Source: Anthoceros angustus (Eukaryota > Streptophyta > Anthocerotopsida > Anthocerotales > Anthocerotaceae). From it: a DNA stretch of 26,482 nt. Every line of letters begins with the position of its first letter. The stretch's first letter is position 1. The translations under genes were made by a program, and so were the position numbers. The DNA lies in contig VJWM01000378.1 in NCBI GenBank assembly GCA_010909165.1, positions 1 through 26,482 on the forward strand, in the 5' to 3' direction. Below, in pieces: positions 8,765 to 17,221 of this stretch. The notes beneath the pieces were generated by a model. The model saw nothing but the letters and a program-made list of their open reading frames with translations. It had not been told where the DNA came from and ran no database searches.

Positions 8765-9752
8765 CTCTTTGTGGTTCTTCCTCCAGGACAGGGTGTCGTC
8801 AGCGAGGTGTCGCGATGTTCCTCCTGGCGTCCTTCCTTCCACAATCGCGAGGTCACATGCGCCCCGACTTGGCGCCTCCTGTCCTCGCCCTCCGCTTCCA
8901 GCACTCGTAACGCGCTCCTCGCCACCTCACAGTGTCCGAGAAGCTCCTCGGTGTTCTAGAGCGCTTGGTGCCTGCCTCCTTTTCTTCTTCCTTGCGCCTA
9001 GCTAGGGTTTCCTCTCCTGTTCCAGCTCGCGCGCCGTCCTCCCCTTGTTCGCAAGTCGCGGCGGCAGTGGTGATGGTAGCCTCCCTTTCCTTCTTCTTCT
9101 CCTTCCTCTTACGCTCCAGCTTCAGTCCGTTGCGAAGTGAAGACGCCACAATTCGGAGAGAAAGTTGGTGTTGCCCAAACTGCACTTTGCCTTCCTTGGA
9201 TGACTGCCACCTGGAGGCTTCACAACCCTAGATTTGGTTCATCATTCTAAATTACCTAATCCTATCTAAACTGCCTACTTTCCTATCCTGCCCGCTATCC
9301 CTAATTGATCGCTTGCTAATTACTCTATATATTTATTCCCCTATTGGTGGGCATATATGGTGGATATTCCCCCCTATTCTAATTCCCCTTTCTGGCCGAG
9401 ATCTCGTCAGCCTACCATGGTAGTCGCACTACGTGGTGATCGCGACCTACCGTGTTGATGCGCTCTGATACCTCGTCGACCTTGGTGTGGCTCCCTGGCG
9501 TAGTGTGGCGACCCTCTAGTCGCTACCTACCGCCCTTTCGGGCTGCCTTCCTATCTCATCTAGGGGTCATTTTGACCCGTTTCTTTTCCTGGATATCCTC
9601 CTTGCTTTCCCACCACTACCCTACAACTCCAGCTTCAAAGAATTCAGAAGATTCCCGACATGATCCCCTTCAATCGATTTTAGCCAAAAAAAATCAAATT
9701 CGTCCTTCCTCCGGCTCTTTTGGGCTGGTTGCCCAAACTTTTGCATTCCACA
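8765..9752 (-). repeat. LTR of a Ty3/gypsy element (copy A)
   Basis: The minus strand starts TGTGGAATGCAAAAGTTTGG right after a purine-rich tract that follows the integrase ORF, so this is the 3' LTR of the integrase-bearing element. The first ~150 bases are nearly identical to 12628 downward and recognisable in copy C. It keeps CTACCATGGTAG (9412-9423) and a 24-base dyad GTCGC...GCGAC (9424-9447), remnants of the palindrome array of copy C. TATA-rich sequence lies at 9320-9360. The far end is estimated from the degenerate primer binding site at 8760; no clear CA boundary was found. Confidence 0.7.
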
Positions 9753-9754
9753 TA

Positions 9755-9768
9755 CTCCCCTCCTCACC
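9755..9768 (-). other. Polypurine tract of the Ty3/gypsy element (copy A)
   Basis: The minus strand reads GGTGAGGAGGGGAG, immediately before TA-TGTGG at the LTR start and about 65 bases after the integrase stop. Copy B has the shorter GGTGAGGAG at the same place (12631-12639). Confidence 0.65.
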
Positions 9769-9831
9769 TGTTTGCGTCCTCGCAAACAAGCCGGGTGAAG
9801 AAGGTACTTAACCTTCCACCGTTTACCCTAG

Positions 9832-11522
9832 TTAGCGTGAAGTCTCCATCCATTTTCGTAATTGCACCGATCCATTCTCGTATACTGCCACTACCTCATA
9901 AGGTCCCATCCATCTCAACCTAAGCTTCCCTGGGAAGTCCAGGTACCGACTATCGTACAGAAGAACCAAATCCCCGGCCACGATAGCCTCCTGCTTCCTT
10001 ACTTTTCCATCATGTCGGTCTTTTCTGAGCTCCTGAATCCGCTGGGTTTCCTCTAAAGCGTCCTCCCTACGTTCCTCCTGTTCTATGAAAGACTCTAACC
10101 TAGCTATCTGGCTATCCTCTACAGTCATGCGCTCATCCTCCATGATCCTATAGGTAGGTACTTCAAATTCCACGGGCATCACAGGAGACATGCCATATGT
10201 TAAATAATATGGAGTCTTCTTTGTGGTTACCTTTTCTGCGGTCCTGTAAGCCCACAATGCTGAATGCAACTTAGCATCCCAATTATACATGTGTGTTACA
10301 GTTACCTTGGTGAGGATTGTGCATAGCAACCCGTTCGTCTTCTCGTCAATCCGTTTGCCTTGGGGTTGTAGGGGTCGTCTTTCGATGTCGGATATTGAAG
10401 TAGGTGGTTAGGGACTCAACGACAGAGTTGAGGAAATGTGTCCCCCGGTCACTGACCAACTCGAAAGGACACCCGTACCTCGTTATGATGTTCTCGAAGA
10501 GAAACTTCGCTACTGCGGGTGCGTCGTCCTTCCTCGTCACTTCTGCTTCCACCATCTTCGTGCAATAGTCCGTGGCCACCAAAATGTACTGCTTCCTTGT
10601 CCACTGGGTAGGTGGCTTGATCGGTCCCACGAAATCGATTCCCCACTTCTCGAATGGTGCTAGCGGTAGTATATAGGCGAGGCCATTGTGCGTGATGTAG
10701 GCACAACCCTCGACCGCATCACACCTCGAATAAATTCCACATCCTTGTGCATTGTAGCCCACGAGCGCATTTAAGATCTTTGGGTCACTGTCTTGAATAG
10801 TGGCGGCCTCTTGCATGCAGTGCCTCCGTGACAAGTGCAGCCTCTTCGACCTCGAGACACCGCCGAATCTTCTCGTCCGGGCCCAGCTTGTATAGGACTC
10901 CTTCCCTTAGACAATAAGGGGCTGCCTTATGGAGAAAAACAACTCGCCCCTCCCTAGACAAACCATCAGGCATGATGCCATGCTCTAGAAATTTTCGTAC
11001 CTCACCATTCAACAGGTATCTTGGGCATGAACGCCCCTCACGTTCTAATCTCCTCCTTTCAAGCATACCCCGTCGCCTCCTGCTAGCTCGCCCACCAGCA
11101 GCCCCAGACGGCGTTGATCCATCCACAAATCCATTTCCTCCCTGCTTTGCCCATGCTACACATTTCTTAGCCTGCAGCTCGTTTGCATGCTCCTCCTCCG
11201 ACAACGTTCTGATTTCTTCCATTCCTGCTGGTCTAGCCTCGTGTCTAGGTCCAGCTCGTGCTCCCATGGCGACCTCCTCGCCTTGTTGCACCCCCATGGT
11301 TGCCTCAGGAGTGATTTCCCATGAATCTATCATTTCCTTCCCCTGCAGTTTTTCTTCAAGCTTGCCAGGGGATGAAGCTCCTTCCTCGCCCTCTGGCGCA
11401 CCCACCTCCCTAGGGTCGCCTCCTCCTCGTGGCCTCATGTCGCCTGGCTTTTGGCCACGCCAAGTGTGGGCGCCCTTCCTGATGCTCAAAAACGGTGCTC
11501 TCATGTCCGTTTTGTCTTCCAC
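9832..11522 (-). pseudogene. Ty3/gypsy integrase, nearly complete but frameshifted
   Basis: The minus strand encodes the end of a Ty3/gypsy Pol protein. In order it shows FLHKAAPYCLREGVLYKLGP and IRRCLEVEEAALVTEALH (zinc-binding N-terminal domain, about 10950-10830), then FEKWGIDFVGPIKPPTQWTR with ATDYCTKMVEAE (first catalytic Asp), then FELVSDRGTHFLNSVVESLT (second Asp), then DEKTNG (catalytic Glu, about 10340), then NWDAKLHSALWAYRT and TPYYLTYGM. The C-terminal domain has AGDLVLLYDSR and GKLRLRWMGPYEVVAVYENG. Frames change near 10800 and 10350, so it is broken twice, although the three acidic residues are all still encoded. The upstream part (11522-11000) is charged and unrecognised; reverse transcriptase and RNase H are absent. 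Confidence 0.88.
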
Positions 11523-11528
11523 ACGCTA

Positions 11529-11765
11529 GCGGCCTCATGGAACGAAAGTTTGGTGACCATTGCCAAAGGACGAACAAGTTTGATTCTTTTGGCTAAGAAC
11601 GATTGAAGAGGAGCATGCGGAAAATTTACGAGAATCTTGAAGTCGAGTTGTAAAATATTGTTAGAAAGGCGAAGGATATCGGAAGAAAAGCAGGACAAAC
11701 GACCCCCCGAGGCGAGAAGTCAAGGATGGTAGGGTCGGACTACTGAGTGGTCGCCACCTCTGGAC
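11529..11765 (+). repeat. Inverted fragment of the same Ty3 LTR (copy E)
   Basis: Here the + strand, not the minus, matches the start of LTR copies A and B. Shared blocks are TGGAA..AAAGTTTGG..ACCA, GGACGAA...TTTGATT.TTTTGGCTAA, CGATTGAAG..GA.CATG, CTTGAAG...GAGTTGTA and GGATATC....AAAAG....AA.GACCCC. It follows directly on the upstream end of the integrase fragment, so the junction at about 11525 joins two element pieces in opposite orientation. It is more diverged than A is from B. Confidence 0.72.
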
Positions 11766-11959
11766 AAATAATCTTCAATCAATCAATAATGTTAATGAAA
11801 TGCATGAGCGAGGGCTAAACACCACAAATTCATCCCCATGAAAGAAAAGCCGTTGACTTGCAGCGCTCAAAAGCGGTAACTTCTCCTTCTTAATCTTCCA
11901 TTGCAATGGTGTAAGATCGCATTGATATAAGCGGAGTCGTCCGTAACATAGACCTAGCC
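11766..11959. other. Unassigned spacer between LTR fragments
   Basis: No open frame or recognised repeat was seen. It may be diverged LTR sequence of copy E or B. Confidence 0.3.
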
Positions 11960-12628
11960 TTCATAACCCCTCAGCCAGGCTGACGGCTTCCTTCTCTTCT
12001 AACTTCGGCGATGGCGATGGCGGCGGCGGCAGCATGATGGTAGCCTCCCTTCCTTCTCCGTGTCCTTCTTCTTACGCTCCGATCATGCGAAGTGAAGGAG
12101 GAGCCGCCAAAGCGCACTTTGCCTCCTTGGATGTATACGCCACCTAGAGGCCCCTCAACCCTAGATTTGGTTTTCCATCCTAAAATTCCTAATCACACTA
12201 AATTCCTGTCCTATTATTGGCTAACTAAGTCATCTAATTAATCCTATTTATCTATTCCCCTATTGGTGAGCATATATAGTGGATATCCCCCATCCTAATT
12301 TTCTTTCTAGATTTTGTCACATTCTCATGATGTTGATAGCCCTCCGTGGTAGCCTTGCTCTTCCTCTCGGCCTACCGTAGTGCTTGGCAACCTCGTGATG
12401 TAGTCCTGACCTCCTTGTGGACGCCTTGTCTACTTTGGGGTCGTTTTGACCCATTTCTTTTCCCCGAGATATCCCCTCTGCCTTCCTAACAGTATCCTAC
12501 AACTCCAGCTCCAAAGGATTCAAAAAATTCTTGGCATGATCCCTTCCAATCGATTTCGGCAAAAAAAGATCAAGTTCGTTCTTCCTCCGGCTCTTTTGGG
12601 CTGGTTGCCCAAACTTTTGCATTCCACA
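11960..12628 (-). repeat. Truncated LTR of the Ty3/gypsy element (copy B)
   Basis: The minus strand from 12628 (TGTGGAATGCAAAAGTTTGG) matches copy A for more than 600 bases, including the CCCTAGATTTGGTT block, the CTATTCCCCTATTGGTG.GCATATAT block (12252-12290) and GATGGTAGCCTCCC (12035-12048). The palindrome array is hardly recognisable here (CCTACCGTAGTG near 12381). The left end is vague. Confidence 0.68.
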
Positions 12629-12639
12629 TACTCCTCACC

Positions 12640-12921
12640 TGTTTTGGGCCCCCAAAACAGCAAGTATCTCAATGGTGAAGGTGCTTCTTAACCTTCCACC
12701 CATTCACCTGGCCGTGCAGAAATCTCATCCAACACTCGTGGTTGCAGGATCCATTCTCGTGACCGCCACCACTCATAGGGTCCCATCCATCTCATTAAGC
12801 TTCCCAGGAAGTCCAGTCTGCACCGACCATCGTATAGAAGAACCAAATCCCCGGCCACGATAACCTCCTGCTTCCTCATCCTTCCATCATGCCTATCTTT
12901 CCTAAGCTCCCAAATTCGCTG
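12640..12921 (-). pseudogene. Ty3/gypsy integrase C-terminal tail (copy B)
   Basis: The minus strand reads RKQEVIVAGDLVLLYDGR and, in neighbouring frames, LDFLG and MRWMGPYEWW, matching the integrase C-terminal domain of the copy at 9832-10060. It continues directly to a short polypurine tract and LTR B. Small insertions and deletions disrupt the frame. Similarity to copy A stops abruptly near 12921, after the bases encoding the QRIQELR equivalent, so the rest of this element has been removed. Confidence 0.75.
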
Positions 12922-13614
12922 GGTTTGTGGCGATGCCCAAGGAACTCTCGGCTTGAGGGTAGACTACAGGGAAAGACTCCACAGGTTCATTGCCGGTCAA
13001 ACTCATAGCCGCCCAAGGAAGAACTTGCTGGCTTGTAGGCGGACCCCAGGTAGTTGTGCCGTAAGGGTGAGCCGAGGCCAGTGAGCCTGAATTGAGGTTA
13101 GAATAGGAGGAGGACGAGGAGATGAGTTGAGCATTGAGGAGGATGATGAGTGGATGATGGGTAGCGGATTAGAGTGTAGGTAATAGTGGAAGGCCACAAG
13201 CAGAGCCTAAGGGACGAATCCCAAATCTGCAAGTAATAGGGCGCTCCCTGAGTAGAGAAGATTGGTCTTAGAAGTAGGGACGAAGTTGCGGTGTGGGTCA
13301 GGGGGTCCCTGGGCGCCCGCGATAGACTCCTTGCTGCTAAGGCATGACCTGCAATTGTGTAGTGTCGTTGTAGGTCGAGAAGCGTTTTCGTGAAAAGGTG
13401 TGCGGCCTCAGAGGGGAACTTTAGAGCGCCTTTGTTTGTAGAGGTAGTGTGTTGCTACAAATAGCGATTGGTTCTCCAGAATCCGATTGTTCACACAAGT
13501 CTCATGGGATGAAACCCAATGTACGAAGCGATAGTGGGATAAGTGTGGCCGCTAGAGGGGGAATCTCGGAAGCCCCGGGCTTCTCCTCCCACAATAGCCC
13601 AATATTAGAAGCTT
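12922..13614. other. About 700 bases with no recognised feature
   Basis: This stretch has only short open frames. A 64-codon minus frame at 13003-13197 is low-complexity and serine/histidine-rich with no known motif. Base composition is more even than in the GC-rich elements. It lies between a broken Ty3 tail and a broken copia integrase, and could be old element sequence or host intergenic DNA. Confidence 0.4.
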
Positions 13615-14542
13615 CCTTGCCTATCTGAGAATTTCTTGCGCTTCTCTTTAGGTATGAAGGCATAGACAAGACAACCAAACATCTTCAAGTGGAGAAGAGA
13701 TGGCTTCCTGCCAGTGAAGACCTATAGGGTGTCATCCCGACAACATCACTGGTTGGCAGTCTGTTCCGTAAGTATGTAGAGGTCATAAGAGCTTTTGCCC
13801 AATAGGGCAATGGTAGCTGAGCTTGATGGAGAAGAGAGGAAGTCATCTCTTGCAAGATCAAATTTAGGCGCTACCAACACCATTCTGTTGAGGTGTATAG
13901 ACAAGCGTAAGTTGTCTGCCTATCCTTCATCACAATATGTGGGGAATTCTCCTTGTGAATTCCCTCCATTGTCGAATCGAAGAGTCTTCTTCTTTCAGTC
14001 ATCTGATGTTTCATATATTCCTTAAAAGCAGAGAAGCATTCACTCTTGTTCTTCAAGATGTAAGAGGTAACAAAAACGGTCTTATCATCCGTGAAGGTTA
14101 AAATACTTCCGCCACCTATGGACTCTTGAAAAAGAGGTCCACATAGGTCTGTGTGAACTAAATTAAGCACTTCAGAGGCTCTATGGGGAGCCTGATTGTG
14201 AAAAGTTGCTTGATGCCTCTTAGACAAGACGCATGATTTACACAAGGGTAAGGTAGTCAAGCGACCAATAGGTCTATCTTCATAGAGGTCACTAGTAGCT
14301 AGTTTCTGCAACTTAGCACTGTGGGGGTGACCTAGTCTAACATGCCACAATTGAGTTTTTGTTATTTGTTGTGCAGAGGCTTGGGAGACATCCTTGGCAA
14401 GGTGTGACCCTACTGCTCCACTCTGAGTATGGAGGCGAAACATGTCGTGATCTGATGACCCATAGGCAAGTATCTTCCTATGATCAAAAGAGTCTATACC
14501 GGCATTACATGTAAAACAGGACATGTGTATGATTATCTGCAT
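13615..14542 (-). pseudogene. Copia gag-pre-integrase and integrase, frameshifted
   Basis: The minus strand encodes a copia integrase region: LWHVRLGHPHSAKLQKLA and LCKSCVLSKRH (the H-H-C-C zinc module), then NLVHTDLCGPL, SILTFTDDKTVFVTSYILKN (first catalytic Asp), FKEYMKHQM, then in other frames RFDNGG (second Asp region), YTPQQNGV, LQEMTSSLLHQAQLPLPYWA (14000-13760) and HLKMFGCLVYAFIPKEKRKK (about 13690-13630). Frame changes occur near 13960 and 13890 and again further on. The normal E-R-K/N motif after QQNGV is damaged. Reverse transcriptase downstream is missing. It faces away from the gag fragment on the opposite strand at 15037. Confidence 0.85.
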
Positions 14543-14937
14543 TCAACATTCTAACTGAAAGCCCTCGTAGTTTTCTCACAACGCACGCTGCACCTCAAAC
14601 AATCAACAAAAACGTGGACAAATGTTATCACAACTATAATCACAATGTTGCAACTGTAAACATGGATGTACATGATTTGCAGGAGCAGCTTGCGCATTTG
14701 GACTTCAAATTGCTTACATTGGTTAAATCTGAATTGCAAAAAGATCCTGCATTTAGAGGAATAGCACATAAAGGCACTAACAAAAGCAATGGTAACAACA
14801 AATTTGATACTCCTAATTTGCGCCCTTCCTGCTCAACCTATGCGTATAACAGATGGGAGATGAGACAGACTAGGATTTTTGAGCAGCAGATTGCTGCAGC
14901 TCGCACTCAGGAGCCAAATAACTTCCATGTGCTTTAA
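14533..14937 (+). CDS. Unidentified open frame between two copia fragments
   Basis: An uninterrupted + frame of about 134 codons runs from just after a stop at 14530 to TAA at 14935-14937. The first in-frame ATG, at 14662, would give about 91 aa. The text is not low-complexity: MDVHDLQEQLAHLDFKLL, KSELQKDPAFRGIAHKG, TYAYNRWEMRQTRIFEQQ and a C-terminal NNFHVL. It looks helical and charged, and the AT-rich composition matches neither the GC-rich elements nor the Ty3 pieces. I do not recognise a family. It could be part of a retroelement ORF or a fragment of a captured gene. With no clear start signal it may not be expressed. Confidence 0.35.
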   Translation, partial: LSAFNILTESPRSFLTTHAAPQTINKNVDKCYHNYNHNVATVNMDVHDLQEQLAHLDFKLLTLVKSELQKDPAFRGIAHKGTNKSNGNNKFDTPNLRPSCSTYAYNRWEMRQTRIFEQQIAAARTQEPNNFHVL

Positions 14938-15036
14938 GCCTGTTGCATGGCAGCAGCATTCCTTGGTGACCTCTTTGACATTAACCAAGATAAGTCTGAA
15001 ACATCTTCAGAAGGCACACGTAAGCTTGCATACACA

Positions 15037-15800
15037 ATGGCAGATACGTCAAGCATTGCTGGAGATGGTTTCAAAGAAAAAGATAGGTTTGGAGGGACCG
15101 ACTATGATATTTGGGTCATCAGAATGACAGGAGCACTTCAAAACTGCAGACTTTGGAAAGTCATAACTAGTGACAAGGAAAGACCTGCAGAAAGTGTTGG
15201 ATCGGATGCAGTTGAAGTATGGACAATCAAGAATGACGCAACCATGTACCATATGTAGTGGCCTAACATCTGACATGTTGAGGCAGATTGGTGGGGCTCA
15301 GTCAACTGCAGAGATCTGGCAAAGATTGAAGGACCTGTATTCAGGACTCAATATCATGAGTGTAATGGTAGCATTGAGGAATTTCTAGAACTACAAGATG
15401 AGGGATGGAGACTCAATAGAAAAACACATTGGTGTGTTTAGAACCTTAGCTTCTAAGGTTCAAGGAACTTTTGGGGAGATACTGAATGATGGAAGCTATG
15501 TGTCCGGCTTCTCATTTTGTTGCCCGAATCATGGTCACACTTTGTGACCTCCTACATTGCTTCACAAACACAAGCGGGCGTTGGCGATGCAAAAGGACAT
15601 TGCTAGCAATAAGCTTTTCTGAGCTAGTGGGAGCATTGCTTCAGGAGGAAGCAAGCAGAGGTTCTTATAGGCGTGCAGGTAAACAACAAGCCCTTTACAC
15701 GTCTAACCGAGGAAGAGGTGCAAGACCAAACTTCCGAGGTTCCGCTAGTACTTCCAAAGGAGGAGGCTCGCAAGGAGCTCCTTTCAACAAGAAAAATTAA
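15037..15800 (+). pseudogene. Copia gag (UBN2/Retrotran_gag_2 type), frameshifted
   Basis: From ATG 15037 the + strand reads MADTSSIAGDGFKEKDRFGG then TDYDIWVIRMTGALQNCRLW and VWTIKNDATMYH, the start of a copia gag capsid domain. After a frame change near 15250 it continues GLTSDMLRQIGGAQSTAEIW, RLKDLYSGLN, a TAG at 15386-15388, then YKMRDGDSIEKHIGVFRTLA. After another change near 15500 come matches to SHFVTSYIASQTQ, and finally ELVGALLQEEASRGSYRRAG with an RG-rich tail GRGARPNFRGSAST ending at TAA 15798. The expected CX2CX4HX4C zinc knuckle is not found after the tail; an acidic repeat follows instead. Upstream and downstream parts of the element are missing. Confidence 0.85.
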
Positions 15801-15806
15801 GAGAAT

Positions 15807-16126
15807 GATTCTGGAAAAAGGTTTGGCAGTGACATGGAGGAAGAGAAGGAAGACGAGCGGGAGGGAGAGTGATTCCGGAAAAAAGGTTTGGGTTTTTTGG
15901 CAGCGACACGGAGGAAGAGGAATCGGAGGAAGAGGAATCGGAGGGAGAGAATGATTTCAGAAAAAGCTTTGGGTTTTTCGGTAGCACCATGGAGGAGGAG
16001 AAAAATGACTCAAAGGAAGAGGAGGAAGGCAATTCCAAGAAAAGGTTTGGGCTTTTCAATAGCGATGCAAAGGAGGAGGAGGAAGACGGCTCGGAGGAAG
16101 AGGAGGAAGGCAATGTGATGGCATGA
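15807..16126 (+). repeat. Tandem repeat coding for K-R-F-G-F-F-G-S plus acidic runs
   Basis: Four diverged units of about 75-85 bases each encode a basic/aromatic motif followed by a glutamate run. The clearest open frame is 15869-16126 (85 aa; ATG 15869), with PEKRFGFFGSDTEEEE, FRKSFGFFGSTMEEE and KKRFGLFNSDAKEEEE, ending GNVMA-stop. The first unit (from 15807, ENDSGKRFGSDMEEE) is in a different frame and lies directly behind the RG tail of the gag fragment. The protein would be very acidic and probably disordered. I cannot assign a function. It could be part of the copia gag, a captured host exon, or a repeat expanded after the element died. Confidence 0.6.
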
Positions 16127-16127
16127 C

Positions 16128-16186
16128 CCCCTTCCCCTCTTCCCCTCTTCCCCTCTTCCCCTCTTCCCCTCTTCCCCCTCAATTCC
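16128..16186. repeat. Microsatellite, 8-base unit TCCCCTCT
   Basis: About six tandem copies of TTCCCCTC, uninterrupted except at the edges, directly after the stop codon of the acidic repeat frame. The purine-rich complement (GAGGGGAA) resembles the preceding GGAGGAAGA-rich repeat on the other strand, but the orientation differs. Confidence 0.9.
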
Positions 16187-17221
16187 CTGAGTCTCCCTCC
16201 TCCCCCCGTCTTTTCGACTTTTCCTTTTTCCTCCCTCCATCGGTTTCCGTCTCCACGACGACAATGTCGGGTTGGACCGGGAATGTTTGAGGTTAGGGAT
16301 AGCAAAGAGAAGGTGCGCCTTGGTTACCTACACGAAAGATACCAAGGGAAATCAAGCAGGCTACATTTTGCAATTTGTGGATTCGGGGTATATTCGGTTG
16401 TCCGGTAAACGAGGGAAAACGTACGAGGCGAGAAAATGTTGTTTCTCATATTCACGTTTGCGAACGATTCAGCTGACTTCGAACGGATGGTCAGCTTCTA
16501 GTTGAAGTTGGAGCTGGAGCCGGAGCCTGGGCCGGTGGTTTCCCCCTTTCCTTCCTCCTTCCTATTATAGGCTTCCTTCGCAAGTCCGCCACCGCCCGTC
16601 GTACGAGCTTGGCTGATCAGTGCCACATTCTGGTCAAGCCGGTCAAGACTCGGGACGCGCAAGTGCTCACACATGTTGACCGCACGGGCTTGCGTTTCTA
16701 ACAGTTCCATGGATCGGATCCGGATGGAGCAGGACAGCATGGCAGGCTGATATCTGTATTCTGCCTGAAGCTGGGGGCGATGACGTGATGCAGGTCGGCT
16801 CCTCGCGATTGGGCGCTCGAGTTGGATGTCACTCTTCTGTCTGCTCCGAGTTCTGCAGCTCCTGGTCGGCTCAAAATGCACCGCAGCACGAGGAGACGTC
16901 TTGCTGGAGGCCGGCCTCGGGTCACGGGAGTGGTTCTTTGTGTCGCAATTTTAGGTCGATAGAAGATCCTGTCGTAGAAGAGGGGGAGGCGTTCTTAGCG
17001 ATTTGCTCTGCGCCCGGTTCATGGAATGCAGCGTGACTCCCGTGGTTGGAGAATTGGTTGCACCGTAGGGTCGCTGGAAGGGTTGCGATTGACTCACAGC
17101 TGGTGAAATGCTCTTCATGTCCTTTCATGAGATAGCATCAGGTTACTCATCTGTGCTCCTTGTTGAGGAAGATGGCAAGGTATGACTTTCGGAGCCCTGA
17201 GCTCCTCGGTTAGTGGTGAGC
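16187..17221 (+). promoter_or_regulatory. Upstream region and probable 5' UTR of the U-box gene
   Basis: About 1 kb separates the microsatellite from the main start codon. No coding region was recognised; a 77-codon + frame at 16272-16505 has no family features. A weak TATA-like CTATTATAGG lies at 16562-16571. Several ATGs occur before the main start, including a short frame at 17117 in phase with the main ORF. The promoter should be here, but no exact start site can be given. Confidence 0.4.
17117..17185 (+). other. Upstream ORF in frame with the main gene, or an alternative first exon
   Basis: ATG at 17117 opens a 22-codon frame (MSFHEIASGYSSVLLVEEDG...) closed by TGA at 17183. Just before the stop is a good splice donor, AAG|GTATGA (exon end 17179, phase 0). 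A phase-compatible acceptor, CATGAAG|ATCGAC, lies at 17271-17272; the intron would be 93 nt, close to the two accepted introns. If spliced, the protein would gain this 21-residue N-terminus and lose the first residues read from 17222. The start context of 17117 is weak (T at -3), so I keep 17222 as the main call. Confidence 0.35.

Noticed and set aside
10972-11529. 185-codon + strand frame
   Set aside because: It is antisense to the Ty3 integrase N-terminal region, which has clear family motifs; this frame is low-complexity serine/proline text.
15784-16305. 173-codon minus frame, serine-rich
   Set aside because: It is the complement of the glutamate-coding repeat and the microsatellite, so its SSSS runs are a by-product.
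16272-16505. 77-codon + frame as a possible small gene upstream of the U-box gene
   Set aside because: It has no ATG start at its beginning, no domain, and lies in the probable promoter region.
17213-17221. GTG at 17213 as start of the U-box protein
   Set aside because: Plant nuclear genes rarely start at GTG; ATG 17222 is three codons on in the same frame with a better context.
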